Part shown: positions 37,391-47,891 of the stretch, piece after piece
Position numbering within the stretch: position 1 is the first letter of the stretch
How the letters are laid out: the number at the start of each line of letters is the position of its first letter
From: Akebia trifoliata
Taxonomy: Eukaryota > Streptophyta > Magnoliopsida > Ranunculales > Lardizabalaceae
NCBI GenBank assembly: GCA_017979445.1
Contig: CM030710.1
Coordinates: 10,092,248-10,156,247 of the forward strand
Direction of reading: 5' to 3'
DNA length: 64,000 bases
Notes under the pieces: generated by a model
Database searches by the model: none
What the model saw: the letters and a program-made list of their open reading frames with translations, nothing else
Told to the model about the DNA's origin: nothing
Made by a program: the position numbers and the translations under genes

Positions 37391-39702
37391 TATAAATAAG
37401 AGACTTGTGCCAACTTTTTTCTTCTACTATGTTATTGCTTTTGTGATATTTATCTTTGTATACTTACGACGTTTTCTTCTTTTCTACTTTACTACCATAT
37501 TTATCTTTCTTTTCTGAGGTAATCTTCTTTTTTTTGCAAACTTTAATTTATCAATGACTGCCAACATAAACCAAATTCAGAAGGGACTCTATATCCGTGT
37601 CTCTGTAACCATTCAGATTTGTAAAGACCCCAAGAACCCTAATGATTGTAATTAGAGGGAAATCATGGTTTACACTAGCCAAATCAAAGCTAGCCTTAGC
37701 TTCCCCTTTCTCCTTTCATCAAGGAGGTGTTGAGTAAAATAAATCTGGCCTTAGGACAAATGTCTGGTAACTTTTATCACCTAATGGAGATAGTGGAAAA
37801 AATGGGTATAACACCCAACGACCTCCTTTCCAAATACAATTTGAAAGTTATCCTCCAGTGCCCTGGGTACTACTCGTTGTCCTCCATGAGCGTAGCAATT
37901 GCATTGGCTCCATCTCCCAAATTTGACAAATGATGGTACAAGGACCTCCTGATTATTTTTGGGAACTAGGAATTTACCACAGTGATCCTCATGAGGTTTT
38001 CAGGGTCTCTCAAACCTTTTAGGGTAAGTCTAACTTTTAGGCACTTTGCTACGTTTAACATTTCAACTTTGTGCAAAATTTAATCTTCATCTTCTCTTTT
38101 CTTCTTATATATTTTTCTGCCCTTTCTATTGCTAAGACTAGGCAAGAGTAGATAGATTATCCGAAGAAAGGGGGCTAGTGGTAGTGGGCCTCGAAACCAG
38201 GGTGATCGAATGAGATCAGACCCATCATTCCCCTTCTGTTTTGCCTCGACCACTTGTACAATAGCCCTCTTTGATTAGGTCTAATCAATCTTGGGAGATC
38301 TTCTTTCTCCCTTTGCCTCTATGCCTACCCTTTTCTCTCTTCCATCTCCCTTAAGGTCCTCCAACGCTATGAACATTGACCTCTCGGACTTTTCTCTCTC
38401 CCTTACCCTTGTTGTTAGGGCTACTCCTCCCTCTGATCAAAGTAGGAAGAAGAAGAGGAATCTAGCCCCGTGTGCCTCCACCCCTATTGGAGGAATAGGT
38501 CAGCTGATACTGGTGTATGAAAAGTAGGCTGCTCCTACCTCTGCTTCTAATTTTGCTTCTTCTTCTACTTCTACTATTGTTATTGTTGAACTTCTTAAGG
38601 AGATTCATGCTCAGGCAATACAAAGCTCGGAAGCAATCAAGGAGCACAGTCATGTTCTTGAACTCCAGCCGCAAAAAAAGTGCAAGCTTATAAGAAAAAG
38701 TTTGACGAGCCCTTCCCCTCCAGGAGAGTCTGAGCAAGAGGGTCCTAGTGACCTTATGACTCCCCTAAAGGAAAAAAAATTATTTTGGACGAGTCGTGGG
38801 GCCTTCCTTTAAGATGAAAATGAGAACAACGATTTTCGATCTCGTTTCAACCATATTTTCAACATGAACTGCGGGGTAAGGAACCCTGTTGTCGCTGCCT
38901 CCTTGTTCACCCACTCCATTTTCCCCAAGGACTAGGATATTGTGGACCGGGTCAATACTGATCTAAGCTTTAGTTAGTTCATTCATGATCTTTACCAGGT
39001 AATTTCTGTTCTTTCCATTCTACTTATTATTTTTCATCCTTTACTTTACTACTTAATTTTTCTTGCAGGCCAACTCCTATGGTACATTGGCCTTCCTAAA
39101 GTAACATGAGGCTGAGAATAAAGAAGCTGCTCTGACTAGGAAGTATGAGAAAAAAAATCAATCTGTTCCAAGTTGAGCTGGCCTTTTCTAGCCACTTTTC
39201 TCAAGAGACCAAGAAGGAAATGGAGGCGAACTTGGCCTAATTTTCCAATGCAAACTTAGTCTTGGAGGCCAATAATAAGAAGCTGACATACTTTCAGGGT
39301 GTTCTTCTACTAGAACTGGCTAATTATAAGGAGAGGGTATTGAGGAGAGATGTAGAGCTAGCGGATCTCCAAGAACGAGTGTAGTAGCAAGAGCTTGAGC
39401 TAGGCTCTCTTAAGATTAATCTTGAGTCAGCTAGGGCAGCACAGGCCAGGAGGATGAAGCTGAGACCACGAAATTACTAGGTTAACTCCAAGCCCAATAC
39501 TCTTAGTTTACAGAGGAAGCTTCTACCAAGGCCTATCATGAAGGCTTTGAAACTACCTGAATTCAGTATGAGGAGGATGAAGAAGACAAGGAGGATTATG
39601 ATGGTCCTATTGGTCCTCCCCCAGAAAAATTCTCAATTGGTCTGGTGATTACGAGCGAGTCCCACCTTTCAACTGGATGATGAGGGAAACCCAGTTGCCA
39701 TC
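37391..39702 (+). pseudogene. Gene-like transposon unit with PF04195-like domain and introns
   Basis: TATAAATA at 37391 is followed by a leader with a possible donor at 37518. An ATG stands at 37554. At 37700-37930 the frame reads PFIKEVLSKINLALGQMSGN and on to GYYSLSSMS, a pattern like Pfam PF04195 (putative gypsy type transposon). GTAAGT at 38024 suggests a donor, with an acceptor near 38136-38142. A clean intron lies at 38999-39068 (CAG-GTAATT to TTGCAG-GCC). The exon from 39069 has heptad-like charged helices (VELAFSSHFSQETKKEMEAN, LADLQERV), so a coiled coil is likely, and the tail near 39560-39680 is acidic. Several in-frame stops and shifts make it a pseudogene. Tat-B inserted at its 3' end (39703). 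Function is unknown. Confidence 0.6.
38999..39068 (+). other. Predicted 70-bp intron in the gene-like unit
   Basis: GT donor in TACCAG-GTAATTTCTG and AG acceptor after a T-rich tract, TTTTTCTTGCAG-GCC. The protein pattern (IHDLYQ, then ANSYGTLAFLK) continues across it. Confidence 0.65.
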
Positions 39703-41289
39703 TGTAAACACCCCATTTTTGCACTTGCCTGATTAATCAACTCGTCAATCCGATCGTGACGATTCCTAATGATGGATGATTATTCCAATGCTATATCTGT
39801 TACTAGATATGTTTCAGAAATTCAGTTGAGGTATCTCAAGCAAACAAAACTCTAGAAACCACGCTAGGCTAGGAAAATACGACGCAAACGTAAAAATCAT
39901 CATTTTTCAGACAAAAAGAAGTTTTACGATAAAAATCACTAAAAATAATCAAATTACTAAAACACATTTAACATCAAAACATCCCTAGAGCCTACATTAC
40001 GTTTAGGAAAACCCATTTGAGCACATAAAATAACAAAATGAAATCAAATAAACCATTCTGCCAATTTTCACCAAATTCGACAAAATTATAAAAATGCCCC
40101 TCATAAGGGTTCACAATCATTTCACGCCAAAAATTTCATAAGTAACAGAAATCGATAATCCCATCGAATTCTTCACGAAAAATCGATTCCAAAACATCTT
40201 GAAACATCGAAAAACAACTTGAAATGTAAAAGTTCTCTTCGGGGGAAAAATGGTAATTTTCTAATTTTAAAAATTTTAAATTTTAAAATTAATAAATAAA
40301 ATATTAATTAACGTAAATTGAAATCTTAATAAAATTGATTTAAAAATCTAAACCAAGAAAATTAATCAATCAAGCCCTCACGCAAAATTGTTGATGGTTG
40401 TCCACTTATTTAAGTGGAGCCCCCTAATATTTATTAAAAGACCCTTCCATCTGGGGGTCCAAATAATTAGAGATATAATTAGATGGTTCTCCACAAGACT
40501 TAAAAATATATTTTTTGACTTTAAGTAGGATTAAAAAGCCTAATTTTCAAAAATCAAATCAATCACATAAGACTTAAGTCAAAATCCTAATCTAAATAAA
40601 CCTAGTCAATCAAATAAAACTTAAGTCAAAACCCTAATTACCTTATCTAAGAGGAGACCTAGTCAAAACCTAATTCTTTCAAAAAAACTCTATAAATATA
40701 GAGCCTCCACAACCTAATTTTGCAGGTCAAAATAAATCTTAGAAAAAGTAGGTCAAAAAGTTTCCCTCGCCTTCTCCAAACCTTGATTTTGAAACCTCAA
40801 TTTTTGCTCAAAAAATACCCAAAAACTCTTCAAAAACACCTAAAAATCCATCAAAAAATTAAGAAATACTCAGATCTAAGAAGACACCTCAACTTGGAGA
40901 TCTGAAGCAGATCCAGTAGCAGAAGAAAAATAATGAATCTCATAAGAAGAATCTCTCTGCCAGCTCTGAGGGACACAAATCGTTGCGATCATCTAGGTAT
41001 ACTTTTTACTATTTTTATTTATTTTATTTATTTCTTCTATGTATTTTTTACAATGTAATCCTTTTTTGAAAAATAGTAGAGACCGGTGTTTACCGGACGG
41101 GATTGGTGCCTAACACTTTCCAACCTCGTAACGTGATCCCCGGACCATAGTTTCTTTTTATTCGTAGATTAGTTATTTTATCTGTTAGAGTCAATATTTG
41201 GTTCATAGACCCTAATAACTAGGTGGCGACTCCCAAACCTCAAAAATCAAAAATGTATCCAGACATCCCACGGATTGAGGGCACTTTCA
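39703..41289 (+). repeat. 5' LTR of Tat-B
   Basis: A 1587-bp LTR, TGTAAACACC to CACTTTCA, followed by the PBS. It has a TATA box at about 40690, a leader start AGGTCAAAATAAATC near 40733 and a U5 hairpin motif near 41105 (GATTGGTGCCTAAC...CCAACC). The frame 40720-40905 is inside R/U5 and is rejected as a gene. It matches 24788-26485 and, inverted, 53481-55248. Confidence 0.88.
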
Positions 41290-41290
41290 G

Positions 41291-41310
41291 TGGTGACTCC
41301 ACTAGGGATT
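41291..41310 (+). other. Primer-binding site of Tat-B
   Basis: TGGTGACTCCACTAGGGATT, one base after the LTR end. It is homologous to the Tat-A sites at 12355-12335 and 32561-32541. Confidence 0.8.
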
Positions 41311-41844
41311 ATAGAGGATTAGATTTGAAAGGTCCCAAGTATGGGAAGTATTGCCAGAACGACCTAGTTTTTTTATTTTATTTTTAGTTGCTTGTTTCTT
41401 TGTTTATTTTTATCATTCTTTTTTGCTCAATTATTGACTACTTGTTTGAATGATGAATATTTTGTTTTGACACATTTTTTTTTATGGTTCAATCTAGGGT
41501 CACTCGGAATGATCCTAAATAATGTAGGATTTCAAGAGGGTAATGATATGAAATAATGATTGTTGACCCATTTTTTTCTCTAGTTTATTTTATATTTTTG
41601 GGTTGTATTATCTTCTTTTGGCATTATTTAGATTGATTTTGGGTATGTTATTTTGGAGTATCACTTTCTATGATTCAATCTTGGGTCATTTTGGGATGAC
41701 TTTAAATAATGAAATATTCAAATTCACATATGAATTGAGGATTGAACGATGGTGGTTGGGGTGAGAGTCATGGAATTTTATTTTTATTTTAGAAAATTTT
41801 TGGATAAAAGTTTTTAGCACGTTACTATGCATTAGTGATAAGTT

Positions 41845-42940
41845 GTGAAAATAAATTATTTATGAGTGATGTGCTAAGAAATTAAAAAAAAAATTACTTT
41901 TTTTCGTGATGAGGAGAGAATTCCAAGAAAAAAAAAATTTCTACATGGTGTGCCATTAGCAGAAAATGATTTTTTAATTTTCATCTTCTTCTCAAATAAA
42001 TTATTTGTAAGTAATGCTCTAAGAAATAAAAAAACTTACCTTTTTTTTTATTTTGTTTCTGATGAGGAGAGGATTCCACTAAAAAATCGTAAAAAAAAAT
42101 TATTTTTATGCGTGGTGTGTCGTTAGCAAAAAACGATTTTTTTATTTTTCATCTTCTTCTCAAATAAATTATTTGTTAGTGATGCCCTAAAAAATAAAAA
42201 CATTATTTTTTTAATGTTGTTCATGATGAGGAGAGGATTGTAATAAAAAAATAAAATAAAAATTATTTTTATACGTGGTGTGCCATTAGCAGAAAACGAT
42301 TTTTTATTTTTCATCTTCTTCTCAAAAAAATTATATGTGAGTGATGCGCTAAGAAACAAAAAAATTACTTTTTTTAATGTTGTTCGTGATGTGGAGAGGA
42401 TTCCAATAAAAAATCACAAAAAAAATAAAAAAAATATATATAGTCTTATGGGTGGCGTGCCGTTAGCAGAAAACGATTTTTTATTTTTCATCTTCTTCTC
42501 AAATAAATTATTTGTGAGTGATGCGCTAAGAAATAAAAAAATTATTATTTTTTTAATGTTGTTCATGATGAGAAGAGGATTCCAATAAAAAATCACAAAA
42601 AAAATATATATATATTTTAAATTTATTTTTATGCGTCATGTGCCGTTAATAAAAAATGATTTTTTATTTTTCATCTTCTTCTCAAATAAATTATTTGTGA
42701 TTGATGTGCTAAGAAACAAAAAATTATTTTTTTAATGTTGTTCATGATGAGGAGAGGATTTCAATAAAAAATCGTAAAAAAAAAATTATTTTTATGCGTA
42801 GTGTGTCGTTAGTAGAAAATGATTTTTTATTTTTCATCTTCTTCTCAAATAAATTATTTGTGAGTGATGCGCTAAGAAAAAAAAATTATTTTTTTAATGT
42901 TGTTCGTGATGAGGAGAGGATTCCAATAAAAAATCATAAA
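41845..42940. repeat. Tandem array of 160-183 bp units in Tat-B leader
   Basis: About 6.5 copies. The anchor TCATCTTCTTCTCAAA is found at about 41981, 42149, 42311, 42488, 42671 and 42834 (spacings 168, 162, 177, 183, 163). Each unit also has AAATTATTTGTGAGTGATG, GTTCGTGATGAGGAGAGGAT and GTGCCGTTAGCAGAAAACGA. Length differences come from A/T runs. Overlapping frames on both strands here (42123-42359, 42280-42588, 42414-42596, 42794-43144) are translated repeats, not genes. Confidence 0.92.
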
Positions 42941-43832
42941 AAAAAAAAAATCATCACCCCTTATCTCAATGATTATCATCGTATCTTCGATTCAATATTC
43001 ATTAAAATCTCAATTTATTTTGGATCGTCCAAAGTAGCCCTTGATTGGACTATAGAAAAAAAAATCATTTTGATTTTTGTGCTTGTTTCAATATTAAATC
43101 TGATCGATTATTCTGTGTTATATTCATTGATTGATATGCCATGATCTTAATTGATATACGTATGAGATGTGCAGGTCTTGATATTACGTTATGGATTTTG
43201 AATGTTTGGTTAATATCATGAGATATTCTATGTTGTAATGATATGATCAGGCCCATGGGCCCATTTATTTGAAAAACGCCCCGGGCACACCCCACCATAT
43301 TTTGCACACACCACTAGCACGTTTATTTTATTGTAGTACATGCTTGCATGTCCCTTCTAGCCAACGTGGCACTAGTGTGTGGTTCGGTCTCCTCGGAGAT
43401 GCGACGTCATTCATGAAAACCACAACTCCAGTCACGTACCTTAGGGTATATAAAACTGGGGCATCAATACCGTTTGATCAGGTGACACTGAAAGGTATAT
43501 CGATACACCCATGCTGGGACGACCCAAGTCTTTTGTCCTACTGTAAGCCGTACACTCACATGTCCCGATAACTAACCCTAGACTCGTACCTATACGGTAT
43601 ATTAAAGTTAATCTAAGTTCACCAACTGCACTTCTTGGTTAAAATTAGTGTCTAAGCGAGATCTGATCCCGTTGTACCCTACTGTACGAGGGGGATAGAC
43701 AATGTCTATTCTAGACGAGAGGTATTTAAGTGGGTCCTTGCTCAGCATCGTACGCCACCTTTCAACTAAGGATTAAACTAGCTGTTTTTGACTTTAGAGA
43801 TTTGAGTTGGAGTCTTATTTTCTATTCTTTAC
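42941..43832 (+). other. Tat-B leader, left part
   Basis: Non-coding. 43380-43600 matches Tat-A2 at 32230-31930 on the other strand, including ACGTCATTCATGAAAAC and CATGTCCCGA. The segment ACCTATACGGTATAT at 43588 recurs at 53017 where the leader resumes. From about 43750 the sequence no longer matches the Tat leaders. Confidence 0.6.
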
Positions 43833-43865
43833 AGAAGCCAGCTTCAGCTCCAGAAGCTGGCTTCT
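43833..43865. other. Perfect 13-bp inverted repeat, 7-nt loop
   Basis: AGAAGCCAGCTTC at 43833-43845, loop AGCTCCA, then GAAGCTGGCTTCT at 43853-43865: an exact hairpin. It lies just outside the proposed left end of the PIF/Harbinger element. It may be a fragment of a related MITE; no function is shown. Confidence 0.8.
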
Positions 43866-43999
43866 AGAAGAAGTAGAAGCTTGGAGCCTGAAAAGCCATA
43901 TCCAACAGAAGCTTGATCGTTACATAAGCACAAAAGCTAGAAAGCATGTTCGTTTGACAGCTTTTTATTACTGGATTCTAATAACATGACCAAAATACC

Positions 44000-44787
44000 C
44001 TTAATATTAATAATGCACCCAGAATGCATAAAAAATTATCAGAATACATTAATAAATATATAATTACACTAAATACGTATATAAATATAATAAATTTGTA
44101 TTAAAAAATTATAAAAATAATTATTTTTAATTTAAATAAATTTATAAAGTTATAATTCTATCAAAATTTCGGCAGCATATCATCTTAAAAATAGACATAT
44201 GAAATTTTCCTGGTAAAAAAAATACCTGCATAATGCATTGTATAATACATAATCTATCATTTACGCAATATCTAATACAATTAACATTAAAAAAATACAT
44301 AATACGTACATCAATATGTTTTAACTCATTATAGTTCATCATTATTTTAAGAGAAATGTTACTATTAACATTATAATAAAAAATGATCAGAATATCCTAA
44401 TAATATATAATTATATATATATATATATATATAATAATAATAATTTATATTATAAAATTATAAAATTAATTATTTTACTTTAACAAAATTTGTAAATTTT
44501 ATAATTCTATCAAAATTTCGACAACATCTTCTCTTAAAAATGGACATATGAGATTTTCTTGAAAAAGAAAATACCTACATAATACATAATCCAATATCCA
44601 CATAACATCCCATACACATTAGCATTCCATACACAATCCAACCTCCACATAACATCCCATACACATTCCAACATCCACATAACATCTCAGATACAAATTA
44701 TATTTTATCAAATAAAAAGTATTACAATGTCATACAAAAAAAGAAATATAATTTTCACTAAAAAAAATCTAAAATAGATCAAAGCTC
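44000..44787 (-). other. PIF/Harbinger 3' region, non-coding
   Basis: Very AT-rich, downstream of the transposase. It contains a TA microsatellite at 44412-44432 and about three copies of a roughly 33-bp unit (CCACATAACATCCCATACAC) at 44596-44695. No gene seen. Confidence 0.55.
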
Positions 44788-45600
44788 TTAAGTTCTATTA
44801 TAAATAGCATATAATACATTAGTTATTCCAGTCCATGTCCTCTCCATGATAACACGAGATCGACGATCTATAGGCTCACAATTATTATCATGTTTAGGTG
44901 TACCCCCTTCATCTTCCACAATTTGGCCTTCTTCGAAGTATAAGAATTCTTTATCTGTAATTACATGCTTCCTTATGAAATTGTGGAGTGTCATGCAAGC
45001 CAATATAATATATCATTGTGTTTTAAATTTATAACATGGCATTTACTTCAAAATTGGACATTTTGCCTTTAAAACTCTGAAACATAGCTCTATGACATTC
45101 CTAAGTGAAGAATGCATATAATTAAAGAATTCTTTATCTGTTCTTGACCTCAACTCTCTTCTAAAATCTTGTAAATAATATGTTACATCCCGATAAGGTG
45201 CAAGGTAGCCTTCCATCAATGGATATCCAGAGTCGACCAAATAATATTTACCTTGAAAAAAAAATAATATATTAAGAACGAAGATGTGAAAATTGTATTT
45301 TAATATTGCATTTTATCTTAACTTTAAAATAACTAATCTGGAGGAGGATGTGGAAATTGTTACGATGACTTCGTCATAGTGTCGATGAACACGCGAGAAT
45401 CATTAGTTGATCTCTCCCATCCAGCTACGACATGTGTAAATATCATATTAAAAGTACAAATAGCCATAATATTTTGTGTTATGCCTTTGTGTCCTCAAAA
45501 TCTATTCTGATGCACGAACAGGATATGTGCACTAATGTGTGTCCCATCAATCGCCCCAACATAGTCCTTATATTTACATATTTCAAATATAAATAACAAT
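44788..45600 (-). pseudogene. PIF/Harbinger DDE transposase, N-terminal part missing
   Basis: The transposase cuts and rejoins transposon ends. Read from 45580 on the minus strand it shows the first catalytic aspartate in VGAIDGTHISAH, then THVVAGWERSTNDSRVF, QFPHPPPG, the second aspartate in YYLVDSGYPLMEGYLAPYR, and the glutamate region HSSLRNVIELCFRVLKAKC, all HARBI1/PIF-type motifs. It ends near 44788 (HNFIRKH...; ITNVLYAIYNRT). In-frame stops fall after NRF (about 45500) and after TKSS (about 45360). An intron of about 85 bp splits HPPPG from KYYLV; its acceptor TTTTCAAG is good, but the donor reads AT instead of GT. The usual N-terminal helical region is absent. Family identity is strong. 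Confidence 0.88.
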
Positions 45601-45654
45601 ATTTGACGTTATTAGAAATAATGGTAAATAAATGATCATTATTAGGGATAATTT

Positions 45655-46635
45655 CAGTGCAAACCGATAACGATCACTATTAGGGATGATCTCTGTTGTT
45701 GCATCCAACAGATCAATACACTTCTAATGCTACCAGGTTGTATAGGTGGTAGAGGTGGTGTACTACTCACGCTCGTCCTCAATGAAACTTTTTCAATCAA
45801 ACGATCAATCTGTTGTCCCAACATAGTCGTATTCCTCATTTTTTGTAGTTTAGAATGGGATTGGAAATCTCCAGATTTCTTGTGTGATGGTGCAGTAAAT
45901 GTAGGGATACCATCACTATCAACATCAATATTAGAAGAAATATCAACAGGTCGCTGAGGACCTAATGGTTGGGACTCTGGTGGTTGCGTTTCTTAAATAA
46001 ATGCAAGATCATCATCATCACTACCACCATCATCATCATCATGAAGCTCATGTTCTCCAACTCTAGATGACCCAATGGATGGACGTGCACCAGGATTAGA
46101 ATAGCTTACGACATACTTTCCAGTAGCATAGGTCCTTCCAAATAGTATGCTCAACTCTTCAACATGTTTCAGTCCCTCATAACGCCATTGTGCATCAATT
46201 TTATTTTCTACAAAATAAATAAATTTCTTTAATGGGTTTGAATAGGTAAACGTGACTTTCCTATTTGATAAACTGATCAAAAATTACCTCCAACCAAGAG
46301 TTCCACCAGTTATTGCTCGCTAATACCTTATTGTTAACAGCGTCGTAACCCACACATCTACATATTTTTAGCTTAATCCATCTAGCCCACATAACTTTAC
46401 TTTTATCCCAATGATTGTTATGTTACTTCTTAGTGTAACTGATCCCTATCGTTGTCTGGAATTGCTTCATTAGAGATGAATACCCCGATACATTCAATGA
46501 AGTACCATGTCTTTTCCCCTTCTTAACCAATTCCACGTAGATATCAACCCAAAGCTTATGAAGATAGGGTGTCCATCTTGCAGAATCAATTTTTGACTCT
46601 GTCTCTTTTGGTTCTGTTACTTTTTGTCTCGGCAT
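45655..46635 (-). pseudogene. PIF/Harbinger Myb/SANT-like DNA-binding ORF
   Basis: Start ATG at 46635 (MPRQKVTEPKETESKIDSAR). The 70-codon first frame has the Myb/SANT-like pattern W-x(3)-LHKLWVDIYVELV, then KRHGTSLNVSGYSSLMKQF. After a break it resumes at 46280-45993 (VTFTYSNPLKKFIYFVENK, a serine/acidic tail with a run of aspartates), and 45980-45655 continues the C-terminal part (MRNTTMLGQQIDRLIEK). In PIF/Harbinger elements this second protein binds the ends and helps the transposase enter the nucleus. An intron near 46280-46430 or frameshifts could explain the gaps. It is directly upstream of the transposase on the same strand. Confidence 0.75.
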
Positions 46636-46639
46636 CTAA

Positions 46640-47891
46640 CAACTTAAATATTCATGTAAAAATAAATAATGAATAAGGAATAATCAATAAATTCATAAAG
46701 CAAATAACTATATAAATTTGCATTTATCTATATAAATTTTGCATGTGAGGTGAATTTAAATAAAACTTACCTCATTAATTGATAGAATATCCAATACACA
46801 ATAATGTCATATGATAGAACATAGCTAAAACAGTAATCTCGACAAATTTCGATCATTAATTGATTGACACATTGACTATAAACTATCCCAAAACTTTATA
46901 TTTGTGAAGCTTACCCCTTTTTTTCACATTTTGCTAGTATTATACACTTGAACTTTATTACAAATTAAATACATGATTATGATCATATATAATCACAAAG
47001 ATGCAATGCCTATTTATAAAGAGAAACTAAACTGATGATTTCTAATCATTTAATTGAAGAAGCACAAATAAAATATCTAAATCTAATGAGTAGACATCGT
47101 AATTAAAATTGATAAATTTTGACAATCATAAATAACTGAGTGCAAGTAAATAATTTGGTCCAAAATTATAAGATTCGTTTAGCTACTTCGAATGTGGGGG
47201 CTTTAAAAGAAAAGAGCTTAGAGCTAGTGGATACAATGAAAAGAAGAAAAATTAACCTAACTTGCTAATCATAAATAGTCCCCACGAACTCCAAGTTAGA
47301 TTATGAGAAACCATATCCAATACACAAGATGATATAGATAAACTAATTCAAAGAAGTCCTAACAAAAAGAGGATATTCATAGGAAGAAACTTATATGAAA
47401 ACATAGGGAGAAAGGTAGATAACATGAGAAGGTAACACAAAATATTGCTTTAGAGAAAGAAATTATATGAACAATCTACTAACTATAGTGAATTCATCAA
47501 AAATAAATGGCCTTTCATCAAGTGGGCTTATTTCTTTTGCAAATGTACGAATATACGTTACAGTTGAAACTCATGGTGACAATATACATTTTTTTGACTA
47601 ATTATTTCCACTTGCTTAATGTAACATTATCACACTTTTATCTTATTAATGTAACAAGCAATTTTATACAAATTTTGAGTCTCTTGTACCTATTACAGTA
47701 TAAAACACAATTTTCTAAAAGTAATAATTTCAAAAATTTTCAAAATAGTAAAAAAAATGTCATTTTTACTATAAATACTGAAATCTCAAACTATTGTAAA
47801 TATTACATATCCTGAAGCCACTATAACTATGCATATGGTATGCTTATCCTTAGAAGCATAGCACCACTATATGGTTCTCTGCTGTGTGTTC
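46640..47891 (-). other. PIF/Harbinger upstream intron or spacer
   Basis: AT-rich, no supported coding frame. It lies between the first Myb/SANT exon and the solo LTR. Because a 5' UTR exon with a donor is found at 52530, much of this is probably a long first intron, an inference. The frame at 47507-47815 has no known motif. Confidence 0.45.

Noticed and set aside
42123..43144. Several overlapping frames of 60-116 codons on both strands
   Set aside because: They are translations of the 160-183 bp tandem repeat and recur with the unit; no protein motif.
43942..43965. A perfect terminal inverted repeat pairing with 52975-52997
   Set aside because: Only a partial match (TTCATTTGGA against TTCGTTTGAC), so the left transposon end is given as tentative and not as a proven TIR.
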